Assembly: GCA_038093975.1 (NCBI GenBank)
Contig: JBBPTG010000098.1
Coordinates: forward strand, 33,926-97,925
Direction: 5' to 3'
DNA from: Chalciporus piperatus
Lineage: Eukaryota; Basidiomycota; Agaricomycetes; Boletales; Boletaceae
DNA: 64,000 nucleotides
In this document: one piece after another, positions 46,359 to 59,001 of the stretch
Position numbering within the stretch: the first letter of the stretch is position 1
How the letters are laid out: each line of letters starts with the position of its first letter
The notes under the pieces: model-generated
What the model was told of the DNA's origin: nothing
The model's input: the letters and a program-made list of their open reading frames with translations, nothing else
The model's database searches: none
Made by a program: the position numbers and the translations under genes

Positions 46359-47049
46359 ATGCGCTCAACGTTCTCTACCTCATTGTTTCGCCAGGCAGCT
46401 TCCCGCCAAACTTCCTTCGCCTCGCGCCGGTTCGCCAGCACTGCCCCATCCACCGGAAACACAGGTGCAAAGCAGGTTCAAGACGCGGCACAGCGACTGC
46501 TCGCTGGTGCGAAACAGGTGCTTGGGCCACTCGGTGAGAAGGCAGCGAACGCGCTTGGGTGTGAGTTTCATCCCGTTATCTCGTCATTCGATGCTAACGG
46601 ACTGTTGCATTTTGATTTTATTCCCATTTCTAATTCACACCTACTCGCCGGTCATCTGTGTCTCGCTGCACGTTCATGCTTTCCCTCGCCCTGTGCATGG
46701 CACGTACAGCCTACCGCCAGCCTCTCTTTTACAACGCCCAAGTTGCACGTGAACTTGTGAAGCAGGTTTACATTGCGGAGCGATTGCAGCCCCCTACATC
46801 ATTGTCCGCCATCACAGACGCATACTCCATCCTCTGGGCCCGCGCAAAAGACCCTCAGTACTGGCGTAACCTGGTGACTACCGGCCAATGGTCCCGCGTT
46901 GCCATTTACGCCGTGGAAGCATACACGATTTTCACGGTCAGCCCCTTGTCACTTTGTTCATTGTTTTCTGGCCTCTGATGTTGTGATTTCACAAATAGGT
47001 CGGTGAGATAATAGGCCGAAGGAATCTCATTGGGTACGACCTGCGTTAA
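46359..47049 (+). CDS. ATP20: Mitochondrial ATP synthase subunit g
   Basis: Membrane-embedded subunit of F1Fo-ATP synthase that promotes dimer formation and crista shape. Three exons are inferred. Exon 1 (ATG at 46359) encodes a mitochondrial presequence, MRSTFSTSLFRQAASRQTSF, rich in Arg and Ser with no acidic residue, then AAQRLLAGAKQVLGPLGEKA. Exon 2 has YRQPLFYNAQVARELVKQVY, IAERLQPP, DPQYWRNLV and GQWSRVAIYAVEAYTIFT. The last exon gives VGEIIGRRNLIGYDLR-stop, with the GEIxGRRxLxGY ending typical of the subunit, including the helix with the GxxxG-like face. Length, about 165-170 residues, is normal. It is a housekeeping gene placed inside an otherwise accessory stretch. Confidence 0.9.
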
Positions 47050-47470
47050 ATTACAGACATTGTCTCCGGACGGGGTATCGTGACTGTGTTGCCACTTATG
47101 CATAGATATAATAGAAGTGCACATTTCACTGGCTGCACCTATTCGAAATCTACCCGTGCGTTTTGGATCGTCAGTCCTCACCTGCAATCTGTACCAAGGC
47201 CAAGGTGTTGAACCATGTTCAAGATTGAATAGCAAGATGGTCCCTAAGTCATGGACTGACCTCCGGCGCACTTCATTCGCGTTATGTGTCTTGACTGAAC
47301 TTATCTTGCGGATGTTTCAGAGATTTTCGAGGTGAGCCGTTCCACGGTTTCTGAATCGGCTCTCACGCAGCGAGAGTGACAACTTTTCTTCGAATTCAGC
47401 GACCCAAAACCCAAATGACATTATATCTACAGCCCCAAACCCAAAGACTGACAACAATTCTTATTCGTGC
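47050..47470. other. Convergent intergenic region
   Basis: 421 bp between the stops of ATP20 (+) and the monooxygenase (-). Nothing recognised. Confidence 0.6.
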
Positions 47471-49499
<2,029 letters not shown>

Positions 49500-50310
49500 T
49501 GGTAGATTCAAATCGGCTTTTCCCTCTCAATCGCCTTCTAGACTTCGGAGTCTTGATTGTTGGACAGGGGCATAACCCCACCCAGGTTGATGAAGGGCCA
49601 ATCCCAGTAGGTAAAATTAACACTCTGCACCATGTCCTTGGATGAAGTCTCCCCATAGTGCCGAGGCACCATCTTATGAGACATCCAGCGGAGGCAAATA
49701 AAATGGAGTGGTTTACCATATGGAGTCATATTCCAGCGTCCCAAGTTGAGTCTTCATATCTAGTGGGTGAGCGAGGTACCTGATAGAAGTCAGTCAGTCC
49801 GTAGGAAGCGCAGACCTAGGTCTTTCCTATATCGTCGAATCGTGGCTATAGCGGCACTTATGGGCGCGGATTATAGTCATTCAAATCTGTCATGATCAGA
49901 CAGCCCTCGCTCAATTGAAGTGGTTCTCCAAAGTTTCCTGGATCTGTGGTATAACAATCCACCTGCCAGATCATCATCGTGGTATGGTATGTCGGTTCAG
50001 GTTCTCCGACTCTAGAACAGTCTGGTGTCAAGGAGCCGAATTTGAGCTCTCCCATTCAGCGGTGTGCATACCCCCTTGTCATTACGCCGCCGCATGCCAA
50101 ATAGCATGCTTCCGAGACCGCTGCTACGCCGAGTGCTCCCGGCGCAAGACAGTTGCGCCGGGAGAACTCCTACTCGGTACAATTCCTACATCATACCCTC
50201 AAGAATCTTCGCATAATTCAGTTCAGGGCACTGCGTGTAATTTGCGATAAAAGAGCTGGGAGTTATCTCACCTCTCGTTCGCAATCCCCTATTGTCAACC
50301 ACTCGACACC
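49500..50310. other. Divergent intergenic region between monooxygenase and FAD oxidase
   Basis: 811 bp holding both promoters. A short minus-strand frame at 49538-49744 is unrecognised. The GC-rich inverted patch CCGGCGCAAGACAGTTGCGCCGG near 50138-50161 could form a hairpin. Confidence 0.5.
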
Positions 50311-52220
50311 ATGGGTTCCGACATCGAAGCTGCTATCAAAGAGATCCGAGACAACATCCTCACGGCCTCCGTCGCTGGGACCGTTATTACCGCTACTCAG
50401 ATCTTTACCCCGGGTAGGTTATGCTTTGTCGCTTCGTCGGTGTGTTAGTATGACGCTGGTTTGCAATGTAACAGGGAGCGCAGGTTACATTGATGGTGTT
50501 AGGCACTGGCTTATTAGCAGCACCGATGATTCTTCCGCCTATGTCGTGCAACCGGGTACACCGGAGGATGTCGCGGTCATCGTAAGTTCCATAGTTGTCT
50601 TTCTCAAAGCCGACACTGAATGCGCCACCAAAGATGAAAGCCATAGCTAAATACAAAATTCAGTTCGCTGTGAGTCAAGTGATATTTGTTGATTACAGTC
50701 AACGAGATCACTCACTTGGAGTACTTGTTTCCAGGTCAAGTGTGCAGGACACATATCTGTCCCGGGGATGAGTTCGACTCCCGGCATTCAAATCTACCTC
50801 GGTCGGCTCAACGCCAAGCATTACAACGAAGAAGACCAGACTTTTGAAGTCGGTGCAGGGACCCTCCTCGACGACGCATATAGGACTGTCCTCAAGCACG
50901 GCCGCAACATCGTTGCGGGAGATATCCACAGGGGGGTTGGTCTCGGAGGATACTTGCAAGGTGGCGGATTCTCCTTGAAGACGAGTCAATTCGGTCTCGC
51001 GATCGACAACATAGTAGAAATCAAAGGTGTCTTACCGGATGGAACTCCGTTCGTTACCCATGCGGATGATTCGCTCTTCTGGGCGCTCAAGGGTGGAGGA
51101 AACAACTTCGGGGTTGTAACCTCGTTCAAGTTGGCAACGCATCCTCAAGGCCGTGTCTACGTGAGTGTGACTCTATCAGTCGACGGCGTCCTGCGTTCTC
51201 ATGTATTTCGATGGCCAGGGTGGCGTTTTAACCTATGCAGATCCAGCGAACTGGGGACGTGTTCTCGAGGCGACTGCTAACTTTGCGAACACGAGCAAAG
51301 ACAAGAAAGTAGCGATAGAAACTGCCATTGTCTTCCAAAGAAATGATACAGGGGGCGTTGACGTAGGTCTTCTTGGGATAGAGGATCGAGGATACATACT
51401 GACGACCGTCTGCGGCACCAAACAGGGCAGCATCGTGACCAGTTGCTTCCATGACGGCCCGAAACCCGGGCATGACCCTTTCGCCGCATTTGAGGCTATT
51501 CCGCACACCGGCAAGCTTGATGAGCACCCATTCATTATACTGAGCGAGAAGCTCGGTGGTGCTCGGGCGGGACCTGTTCGCATGGATGATGCGTCGCAAA
51601 CTCCGGTGGAAGAGACGCTTTACGCAAAGTGAGTCGATGTTTTGGTGCGCTCGATTTTGATTCAGTGATCCTGATCTTGTGGTACACAGTGGAAGATGGG
51701 GCTGCGTCATGGTCCGAGGATACAACGAACGCTTGATCGACACTGTGATGCAGGAAGCAAGCGTAAGTCTTGAATCTTTAAATTCAGTTGATTTGTGCAT
51801 CCTACTCAGCTACTTGGCCAGACATCCTCTCGGATGATACTGCAGAAAGGTGGCAAGGTGGTCCGCTGGAACTTGTGGCCCTTCCTCCCCACTATCTATG
51901 ACAAACCTCAGGCCAAGAGTGCCGCTTGGCCCCACGTGCAAGGCAAGGCATTTGCGCCGCTCATTGCACAATATCAGTGGGAAGTTACTGCGTCGGATGA
52001 CGATTGGATCAAAGAAATGGAGCGTGCATTGTCTGCGATTCGAAACGTCGCCCTGGAATCCCATCTAACAGATCCAACTGCGCCAGTTTACCTCAACACG
52101 ACACTCCCCAACACGACGGTTGAGGATATTTATCAAGAGAACCTTGCAAAGTTGAAGAAGTTACGGGAAAAGTATGACCCAGATGGTGTCATGAATTACA
52201 CTGGAGGGTTCAGGATCTGA
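50311..52220 (+). CDS. BBE-type FAD-linked oxidase (PCMH fold)
   Basis: Secreted or intracellular flavin oxidase of the berberine-bridge-enzyme-like group, acting on sugars, alcohols or alkaloid-like compounds. ATG at 50311 (MGSDIEAAIKEIRDNILTAS). After introns are removed: YVVQPGTPEDVAVI, then FAVKCAGHISVPGMSSTPGI, where the family's GGGH flavin-linking motif appears as CAGH with the histidine kept. GAGTLLDDAYRTVLKHGRNI, GVGLGGYLQGGGFSLKTSQF, GLAIDNIVEIKGVLPDG, LFWALKGGGNNFGVVTSFKL and the BBE C-terminus LREKYDPDGVMNYTGGFRI-stop follow. No clear signal peptide. About ten residues expected between DVAVI and FAVK are missing under the best splice model, so either that intron is misjudged or the gene has a small defect there. 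Confidence 0.85.
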
Positions 52221-52612
52221 CCCGATCAGGTGTAAAGTCCGTAAATGTTTGCATGTACGACTCGTCTTTGTGTAAATGTATGTCGAACGTTGAACAGTTT
52301 ATCGACAAAATGAGAGCACAAAATTCTGTGGATTTCAGTTTCATCGGGATGAGCATTTTTGACCCTCGCAGCTTTCTGTCAAAATACAGCCTACCTGCTC
52401 CACCTCGAGTCGCTCTAGAAACTCGTCACAAACCTCTTTTCTTGATCCCAGAGCTACATCTACACAATTAACAGCTGATCGAGTGCAGACGGAGGAGCCT
52501 AAGAAGCCTTGTTGATGATACCACGCCACGCGAGAAAGCCACGAGGCCGACGCCTAACGTTAGCGACACAACACCCCTCTCTACTCCTCCCACTACCAAG
52601 CAAGCTTCAACA

Positions 52613-53851
52613 ATGGACCCAGATCATTGCCTTGCAATCATTCAAGCACTTCAAGGTTCATTCTTTGAGATCCAGGTCAGCAAACTCCAGGGTGTCATCG
52701 TTATGCCATCTAATCATTTTCACAGACATTCAGTGATGTTACACCTGAAGAGTTCCAATACATAACCTACGAGCGAAGATATTATCGATACCCCAAGCAA
52801 GTTCTCATCGTATCGCTTAACTACGACTCTAACCAATCGTTTCCCACAGACTCCTCTACAACCCTTATCTTCGTCAGATCACTGCAATGGCTCCCCGTGA
52901 TGCTCATGAACGCCCCATCGCGTTTCTCACAAACTGTTCTAGCACTTTGATAGCCCCCTACCACCATCATCATGTCTCCCTACTTATCAAACACAACTCC
53001 GTGATTGAAGGTCCAGAGCCAGGTGATATCGTCGTTCAGGATTTCCATCTCGACATCAGACCAAGGTACAATCGCTTTGAATCCGAGTCCCCCGTCTGGA
53101 TTGCGGAATGTGGCTTGAGTCAAACCCGCACTGAGATGGAATGCCAGCTGAAGAAGGCTGTAGCGTTGGCCCCCGAAATAGACACCGCGCTTATGATTTC
53201 TCTCTGCGAGGCAACCCCCAAGCTTCCACGACGAGATGAGGATCATCCTCTATTCACTCAACCACCACTCCCACGAACGGCATTCTTACCAGTTGTGTCG
53301 CCTGACGAAGCAATCTCAAGCTTACAGCCCGTCATCATCGAAGGTGTAACCTGGATTGACATCAAGGCGGTCAACATCTTCGTGTTCCTTCGTGGGGACG
53401 ATGGCAATTTCAATTTCAGTTTAAGTCAGGACAACCAGTTCGCTGCACAGGGGGTGAGTGTGTCGAGTATTTAGGGGTCCACATGCTGATTATTTCCCTT
53501 CAGACAATACACCCTGGAATGTCAATGCAGTGTGTCACAGAGTTGCTTAACATCGCCTCCAGACGGCTTCTTAATCACATAGCTGACATGATGGATGCAA
53601 ACCGTGACGACGACCATGCCAGAATCTACCTCCTTCGTAATGCAGCGGAGACCATCACATTCCCCATCGATTGGTCCCTCTTACTGGATGAAATTCAATT
53701 CTCGTTGTACAACACCTCCTGGTCCCGTTACCTTTCTTGTCTGCGTGGGGAAAATGGGTCTAAGCGGAAGGAGTCATCCTCTAGGTCAGAACCCAGCCCT
53801 TCAAACAAACGGCTTGCCCCTTCCGGACAACTCTCGAACCCAGGTAACTGA
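52613..53851 (+). CDS. Orphan protein, possible PD-(D/E)XK-like fold
   Basis: I do not recognise a named family. The ATG at 52613 gives MDPDHCLAIIQALQGSFFEI. The second exon, TFSDVTPEEFQYITYERRYY, ends at a GC donor (intron 52797-52849) that joins YRYPK to LLYNPYLRQITAMAPRDAHE. The central part reads GDIVVQDFHLDIRPRYNRFE, then SPVWIAECGLSQTRTEMECQ and LKKAVALAPEIDTALMISLC. The D...ExC...K spacing resembles the nuclease-like PD-(D/E)XK proteins of basidiomycetes with a W-x-G/A-E-C-G/A-x-S-Q motif; that link is my inference. The last exon (GMSMQCVTELLNIASRRLLN to LSNPGN-stop) is helical and ends in a Ser/Lys-rich tail with KRKESSSRSEPSPSNKR, a possible nuclear signal. Confidence 0.6.
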
Positions 53852-54252
53852 GGTAAGTAGGTCTGCGGAGAATCTAGGTCACGGAACAATGAATTGAAAC
53901 ATCCTAGATGGGGTAAACATTGCATTTGATCGCCCTCCTGAGTTTCCCATGGAGAAGCGAGAGTGCAGAGCATATGTGATGACCCTGTAGGGTCCTAGGG
54001 ATAGCACGAACACCAAGTTTCTGCGTTCGGCAATATTCTAATTGGTCTGTTTTCTTGAGTCATTCTCTGTATTACCATAACAAATTTCATTCGGATAACC
54101 GCTTCGATTGTTGGTTTTTGAGTCATAGACTCATAGGTGCGAACAGCGCGAATTGACAAAGAGGCTCCAGTGCCGAGTTAAAAGCCAGCTAACTCGATTT
54201 TAGACCCCAAGTCAGTTCTCCGCTTTCCAGGCTGCTCGCTTCCCCATCATTC
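53852..54252. other. Intergenic region, nothing recognised
   Basis: 401 bp between the orphan gene and the Ser-rich gene, AT-leaning. No motif worth naming. Confidence 0.55.
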
Positions 54253-54948
54253 ATGGTTACAACTCGTGCGCCTCGTCGTCCTCGCAATCCTGCCACTCAG
54301 TCGTCTGAACCAAATGCACCTAGTGGTGTCCAACCTCGGCGTGGAAGCTCTCGAAGCCAACCCCACAGCCGTTCTGGTTCAGCGTCTGGCGCTCGTTCAC
54401 ACAGCTCAATGATATCCAGTCCGTCATTTTTTTTGGAAAGCTCGAGTGTCTCGTCAAGGAGTTCCACAAGTGTGTCCGGGAGGTAGTCGACGTACCTCGA
54501 ACAATGTCGTCCCCTGCGGTGTGTGCTTGGTCTCGATGTGATGTTTTTTTTGCGACTAAGGCGAGCCACCTCAGATATCAGTGACCACTGTCTCCGATGA
54601 TGGTGTCGAATCGTACATAGGAGAGAAGAGAGCTCTCTCTCACGAGGTAAGTCATACCTAGGCTTCGTTCGGTCCGTGAGCTGACAAGGACGTCCATAGC
54701 GTCCCCCGTCTCCGAAACCGAGACGTGGACGAGGCAGCGTTCAAGAAGGTACTCCTGACATTCTCACCATAGTAGAGGAGGCATCCAAGGTTCAACTACC
54801 TCGATCATCTTTTGAGCGTCTCACATTATCTATCCCCGAGGGAACCCCCCCCTCTCAAGGGATTTCGCGTTCACCTTTACCCAACTTCCTGAGCTGGCTA
54901 CGTCGCGAACCGCGCCATACGTCTGATGAGGAAACGGGAAAGGATTAA
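54253..54948 (+). CDS. Small Ser/Arg/Pro-rich protein, unrecognised
   Basis: Three exons make a continuous frame of about 165 residues. Exon 1 (ATG at 54253): MVTTRAPRRPRNPATQSSEP through a run of Ser/Arg (QPHSRSGSASGARSHSSMIS), ending before GTGTCC at about 54477. Exon 2 (after CAG at about 54574): ISVTTVSDDGVESYIGEKRA, then a GTAAGT donor. Exon 3: RPPSPKPRRGRGSVQEGTPD, ILTIVEEASKVQLPRSSFER, LPNFLSWLRREPRHTSDEET, stop at 54948. Splice sites and frame agree, which favours a real gene. It is low-complexity and probably disordered, with basic clusters that could direct it to the nucleus. No function can be assigned. Confidence 0.5.
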
Positions 54949-55256
54949 GGATCAATCAACTCGGGCTCATAATCGGACGCAGTTCTTTGGGGTTTGGGAT
55001 CTCATGTTGCACCTAGCTCATCTGTCTTTCTTGTTTCAAATTTCTTTTGATATTGCTTATTGCTTCAGTGTGTTGTGAACGTCAATTGTCAGGATCAAGG
55101 GTGTTGCCAACGCGACAAAAGCTGATTGATATCGTAACGGAAATGATCGAGAGGAAGGAAGAGGGAAGGAAGGGGTGAGCATCAACATTTAAATGTGCCG
55201 ATTCCGCACCGTTCCGAGACGACGCGGCGACGGAACCTTCCAAGCACAGAGATGGT

Positions 55257-57931
55257 TCAACCCTCCATCTTAATTCCAAGGTCTTCCCCAATAATCATTG
55301 CAGCCTTCTCGCCGACCAACAACGCAGTGGAGTATGTGTTCTGCCAAAAGAATCAGACCTAACATCCCAAAACAAGTCTGAAGCCTATACATACATTGCC
55401 AACGTTGGTAGGGCAGATTGACAGGTCTGCGAACAAGATTTTCAATCAGACAGTAGGAATGTCACTATTCACGTACCTGCAACCTTTAGGCCTTGGATTC
55501 CATACACGTTAAGACGCGCATCAACGACACCTCCTTCCTCGCGTGATTTCATCGCACACGTCCCCAACTGTATGGAATTCATCATGCAGTCTGAAAACAT
55601 GAGCTGGGGGAACTCACCGAGTGCCATGTCGTTTTTACTACACCGCGCAGCGAAAACCTCAGCGCAGCAGGTAAAATATGAGTGAAGTTGACATACTGAA
55701 GTCGCGATGATACTTCTCAATTGCCAGATCGTCCTGCGGAGAGTACACGATATCTCGCGCTTTGATGTGGACAGGGCCCTCTGCCTCTCTGCAGGTGGCA
55801 TCGCTACCTGTCGGGAACACAGGATGGGCGGAGGGGAGCTCTCCCCTGTACGAGGGCATACGTCTTGCGAGCTCACGTGCCTTCTTATACAGCAAGGTCA
55901 GCGATGCGACATCGCTGGACCTAACGATTGACAATATCAGCAGGATATCAATCAACGGTCTAAATCTAGGGCATACTTCGAAAGGTAGTGAGGGTCAAAG
56001 TCCAAAGGTGCGTTTGCATTGTCTCCGGAGGTAATGTGGACCTGACCGACTGACTCTGGGTACAACTCAAAGTACAAGTGTCAGCGCAAGCAAGAAGCCA
56101 GTCAGGGTCCTTACAATATAGTAGCACACGTTCAGCCATGTCCGAATTGGTGATGTGTCCCGGTTACCGGGTGAACTGACAGCAAGGCATCAGTCGTGGC
56201 GAATCTGCCATTTAAGTGAAACCTACCCTGCGATCGGCAAAATTATGGCCAATGGCTTGTCAGGATTAGGCTGGAAGAACGTTTCCCATCTTGACTGGAA
56301 CGAAGGACCCATAGATGCACGGTCCTCTGGGGTCGGCCGCACTTTGGCCATTGCTTCAAACCCGCTAGGATAAGAGATCTTCAATAAATATATCACTGGA
56401 CAATGAACAAGCGGACTTATGTGCAATCTTCCCTGTACCATCATTTTCCCATTCTTTTAAGAATTCTGTTTCAGTGTTAAAACCTAATTCTATACAGGTG
56501 ATGAGGGAGACTTACTTGACAGATTTTGGGGATCTCCCCAAACATCATCCAGGGTCTCGATATCGGCAGCATAGTACACTGGGAAGGACCCAATGTGGTC
56601 TGAGAACACTCTGAGTCCGTTGGCCAGTGTCGACGAAATGACCCCAAACCACGCACCCTGATAATTTTCTCCGACACCGGGCAGGTCCACAATAACAGGA
56701 ACGTTGTGCTTCTCCAGTACAGACCTTGCCCCGATTCCAGATCTCTCTAGGATTGCAGGTGAGCCAAAGGCACCACCTGAAACCACGACTAATTTCGATG
56801 CCTTCACGATAACAAACTCGCCATCGCAATTTGGGCTGGATGCCGCATCGTCCGTATACTCGATACCGACAGCGCGTCCGTTCCTGTGAATATTACCCAG
56901 TGAGCTCATTGTTTAGGTTCACCTCGAAATACCCTACTCGATGACGACCCGCCTGACGCGCTTCCCGGCCAGGATTTGCAGATTAGCATTCTCTGCATGA
57001 GGGTATAGATATCGGGAGGCGGCATCACAGCGTTTTCCGGTCTCGGGGTCGACATACCTAGAAATACATTAGTTAGCGGGACAAGCAAGCGCACCATCCA
57101 TGGCTTCTCACATAAACGAGCGCTGGATTAAAGAAGTGTGTCATCAATATCGCTGCAACGATTTCTCACTCTTATATATGAAGCACATACACTATACGCA
57201 TCCGGGGTCTTTAAATCATTGTTGTCGTCGACTTGTGGCCGATTGGGATCGTACTCCCTAGCGGTCTCCAAGAACTGCCGCCCAACGCCAAGATCCAGCT
57301 TGCTGGACGAGATCTTGATAGGTCCGGAATATCCGTGGGTAGGCTGTTCTGCTTTGGGAGTAAATGTCTCGACCTGGACATCCATTCCGCGATGTTGTTT
57401 TAAAGACAATTCGAGAAGAGAGTCGGTGCGTGGATCCTTACCTTTTTCATCAAAGGGAGGAGATCAGTCGAACTCCAGCCTTCGTTTCCCAGCTTGGCCC
57501 AGTCGTCGTAGTCAGATGCCGCAGCGCGCACGTACAACATGACTACATGACGGGGTAAAATGGAGGCCGGCGGAAACGATTGAACTTACCCACAATTGAC
57601 GGCGGACCCACCACCCACGCACCGGCCACATGGAACGATAGAGACGCGTCCATTCAGGTCGTCGCTGGGCTTTGAAACATGGAAAGACATAGTGGTGCTT
57701 GTTGGAGCGAGGTTCTCGATGAATCGACATGGTTGGACATGGATAGGAACGTCGCGGGTGTGTGGACCACTCTCGACAACAAGGATCCTCAGAGAGGGAT
57801 CTGCAGCGATCAGACGGCCGGCAACAACGCATGCGGTCGTTCCTCCTGTGGATGCGTTAGCAACAGAGTGATCAGGCGGATTGGGCGGACCTCCCACCTC
57901 CTGCAAAGATGATATCAAAGTCGGCCACCAT
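55257..57931 (-). CDS. Alcohol-oxidase-like GMC oxidoreductase (methanol-oxidase clade)
   Basis: FAD-dependent oxidase of short-chain or aromatic alcohols that makes an aldehyde and H2O2. The ATG at 57931 gives MVADFDIIFAG. Splicing creates GGGTTACVVAGRLIAADPSL (Rossmann FAD motif); next come GRVSIVPCGRCVGGGSAVN, SDYDDWAKLGNEGWSSTDLL, VETFTPKAEQPTHGYSGPIK, YVDPETGKRCDAASRYLYPH, VVSGGAFGSPAILERSGIGA and VPVIVDLPGVGENYQ. The C-terminal exons join as TTWHS-LGTCAMKSREEGGVV, with the catalytic histidine, then LNVYGIQGLKVA, SICPTNVGNTYSTALLVGEK and DLGIKMEG-stop. This is the arrangement of fungal alcohol (methanol) oxidases, usually peroxisomal or secreted; no C-terminal SKL-type signal is seen. 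More than ten introns are inferred. It looks intact, unlike its inverted partner at 43443-46064. Confidence 0.87.
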
Positions 57932-59001
57932 TGTTCAAGGAGTCAAGGTCAAGGGATGGAGGTGGATACTGAATCCAGGCGATGAGCATTCGGGGAGTTA
58001 TAATAATATAGCGCCCGCACTCTCGCCGGTGAATGATTGAGTACCCAAAACACATCTCCGCCCAATCGACCTGAGGACGCGCGGATATTGCATATGCATG
58101 TTGATGGACTCTTAACTTGAATGCCCAAATCAACATCCAAATCGGCGCTCTCGATACGCAAAACAGTTGATGTATCCCATTTTGAGATGGTCTGCTGTAG
58201 CAAGGCTGTCAAACCCAGGCCTCGTGATACCAGGGTCCAGCAAGTGCTCGATGCCAAGCTTGGTGCCTGCTCCGCGCTATATCCTCCTAAACCTACCAAC
58301 TTCGTGGGTACTAATATAGGCTGCCGTGACTGAATATTTGAATTCCCATCGGAGACAATGTCCTCCAAACTTATGGCTCGAACGGATTCTCCTTATTCAA
58401 TCCTCTGGGGAACCTAAAGCAGTCTGTCCCTGGTCGGCAATTCGAAAATGCAGCCGCCGGATGATCAAATGAAGGGAGCGTTTGTGTTGGTCTACGAGGA
58501 CTATACATCCGACCTGGCAGGTTATTCTCTTATGCGTGGATGGGAGTCGGAAAGACAATCAGACTGGCAACTTGAAGTGAATAGCAACATACAGTATGTA
58601 TAGCGAGGGAGGAGAGGCTAAGTGATGGCTTGGTATGTTGTATGATAGAACACCAGGCTTGTCCGGCGAGGGAATAGTCGCGTCCTCGAAATATCGACTA
58701 ATGTCAGCGTTCGTGTGCAGTGCAAGAAGTTGGTGAAGCTGTTCGCCCGCGGTGAGTAATCAGAAACCGAACAGAAGAAGGTCCAACTTCGCACCGAGCT
58801 GCCAGTGGGTTGATGGACTGCACACTGACGGGTTCGGTTTCTGCTGGCAGTGGTTGGCCGATTAGTCTGACAACTTGGATGACGACGGTGTTGATTTGGC
58901 AAACAAGAACCCACAGACAAGCGTAGTCGGCCACATGCATCATTGGATGAAATCAGGCGTGCAGTCTCCCCACCCGCAGCTCCCCTTGGCCAGTACTATG
59001 T
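57932..59001. other. Intergenic region upstream of the GMC gene
   Basis: About 1.1 kb with a TATA-like patch (minus strand TATATTATTATAA, near 57999-58013) some 70-80 bp before the GMC start codon, a plausible core promoter. Remaining frames are short and unrecognised. Confidence 0.5.
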
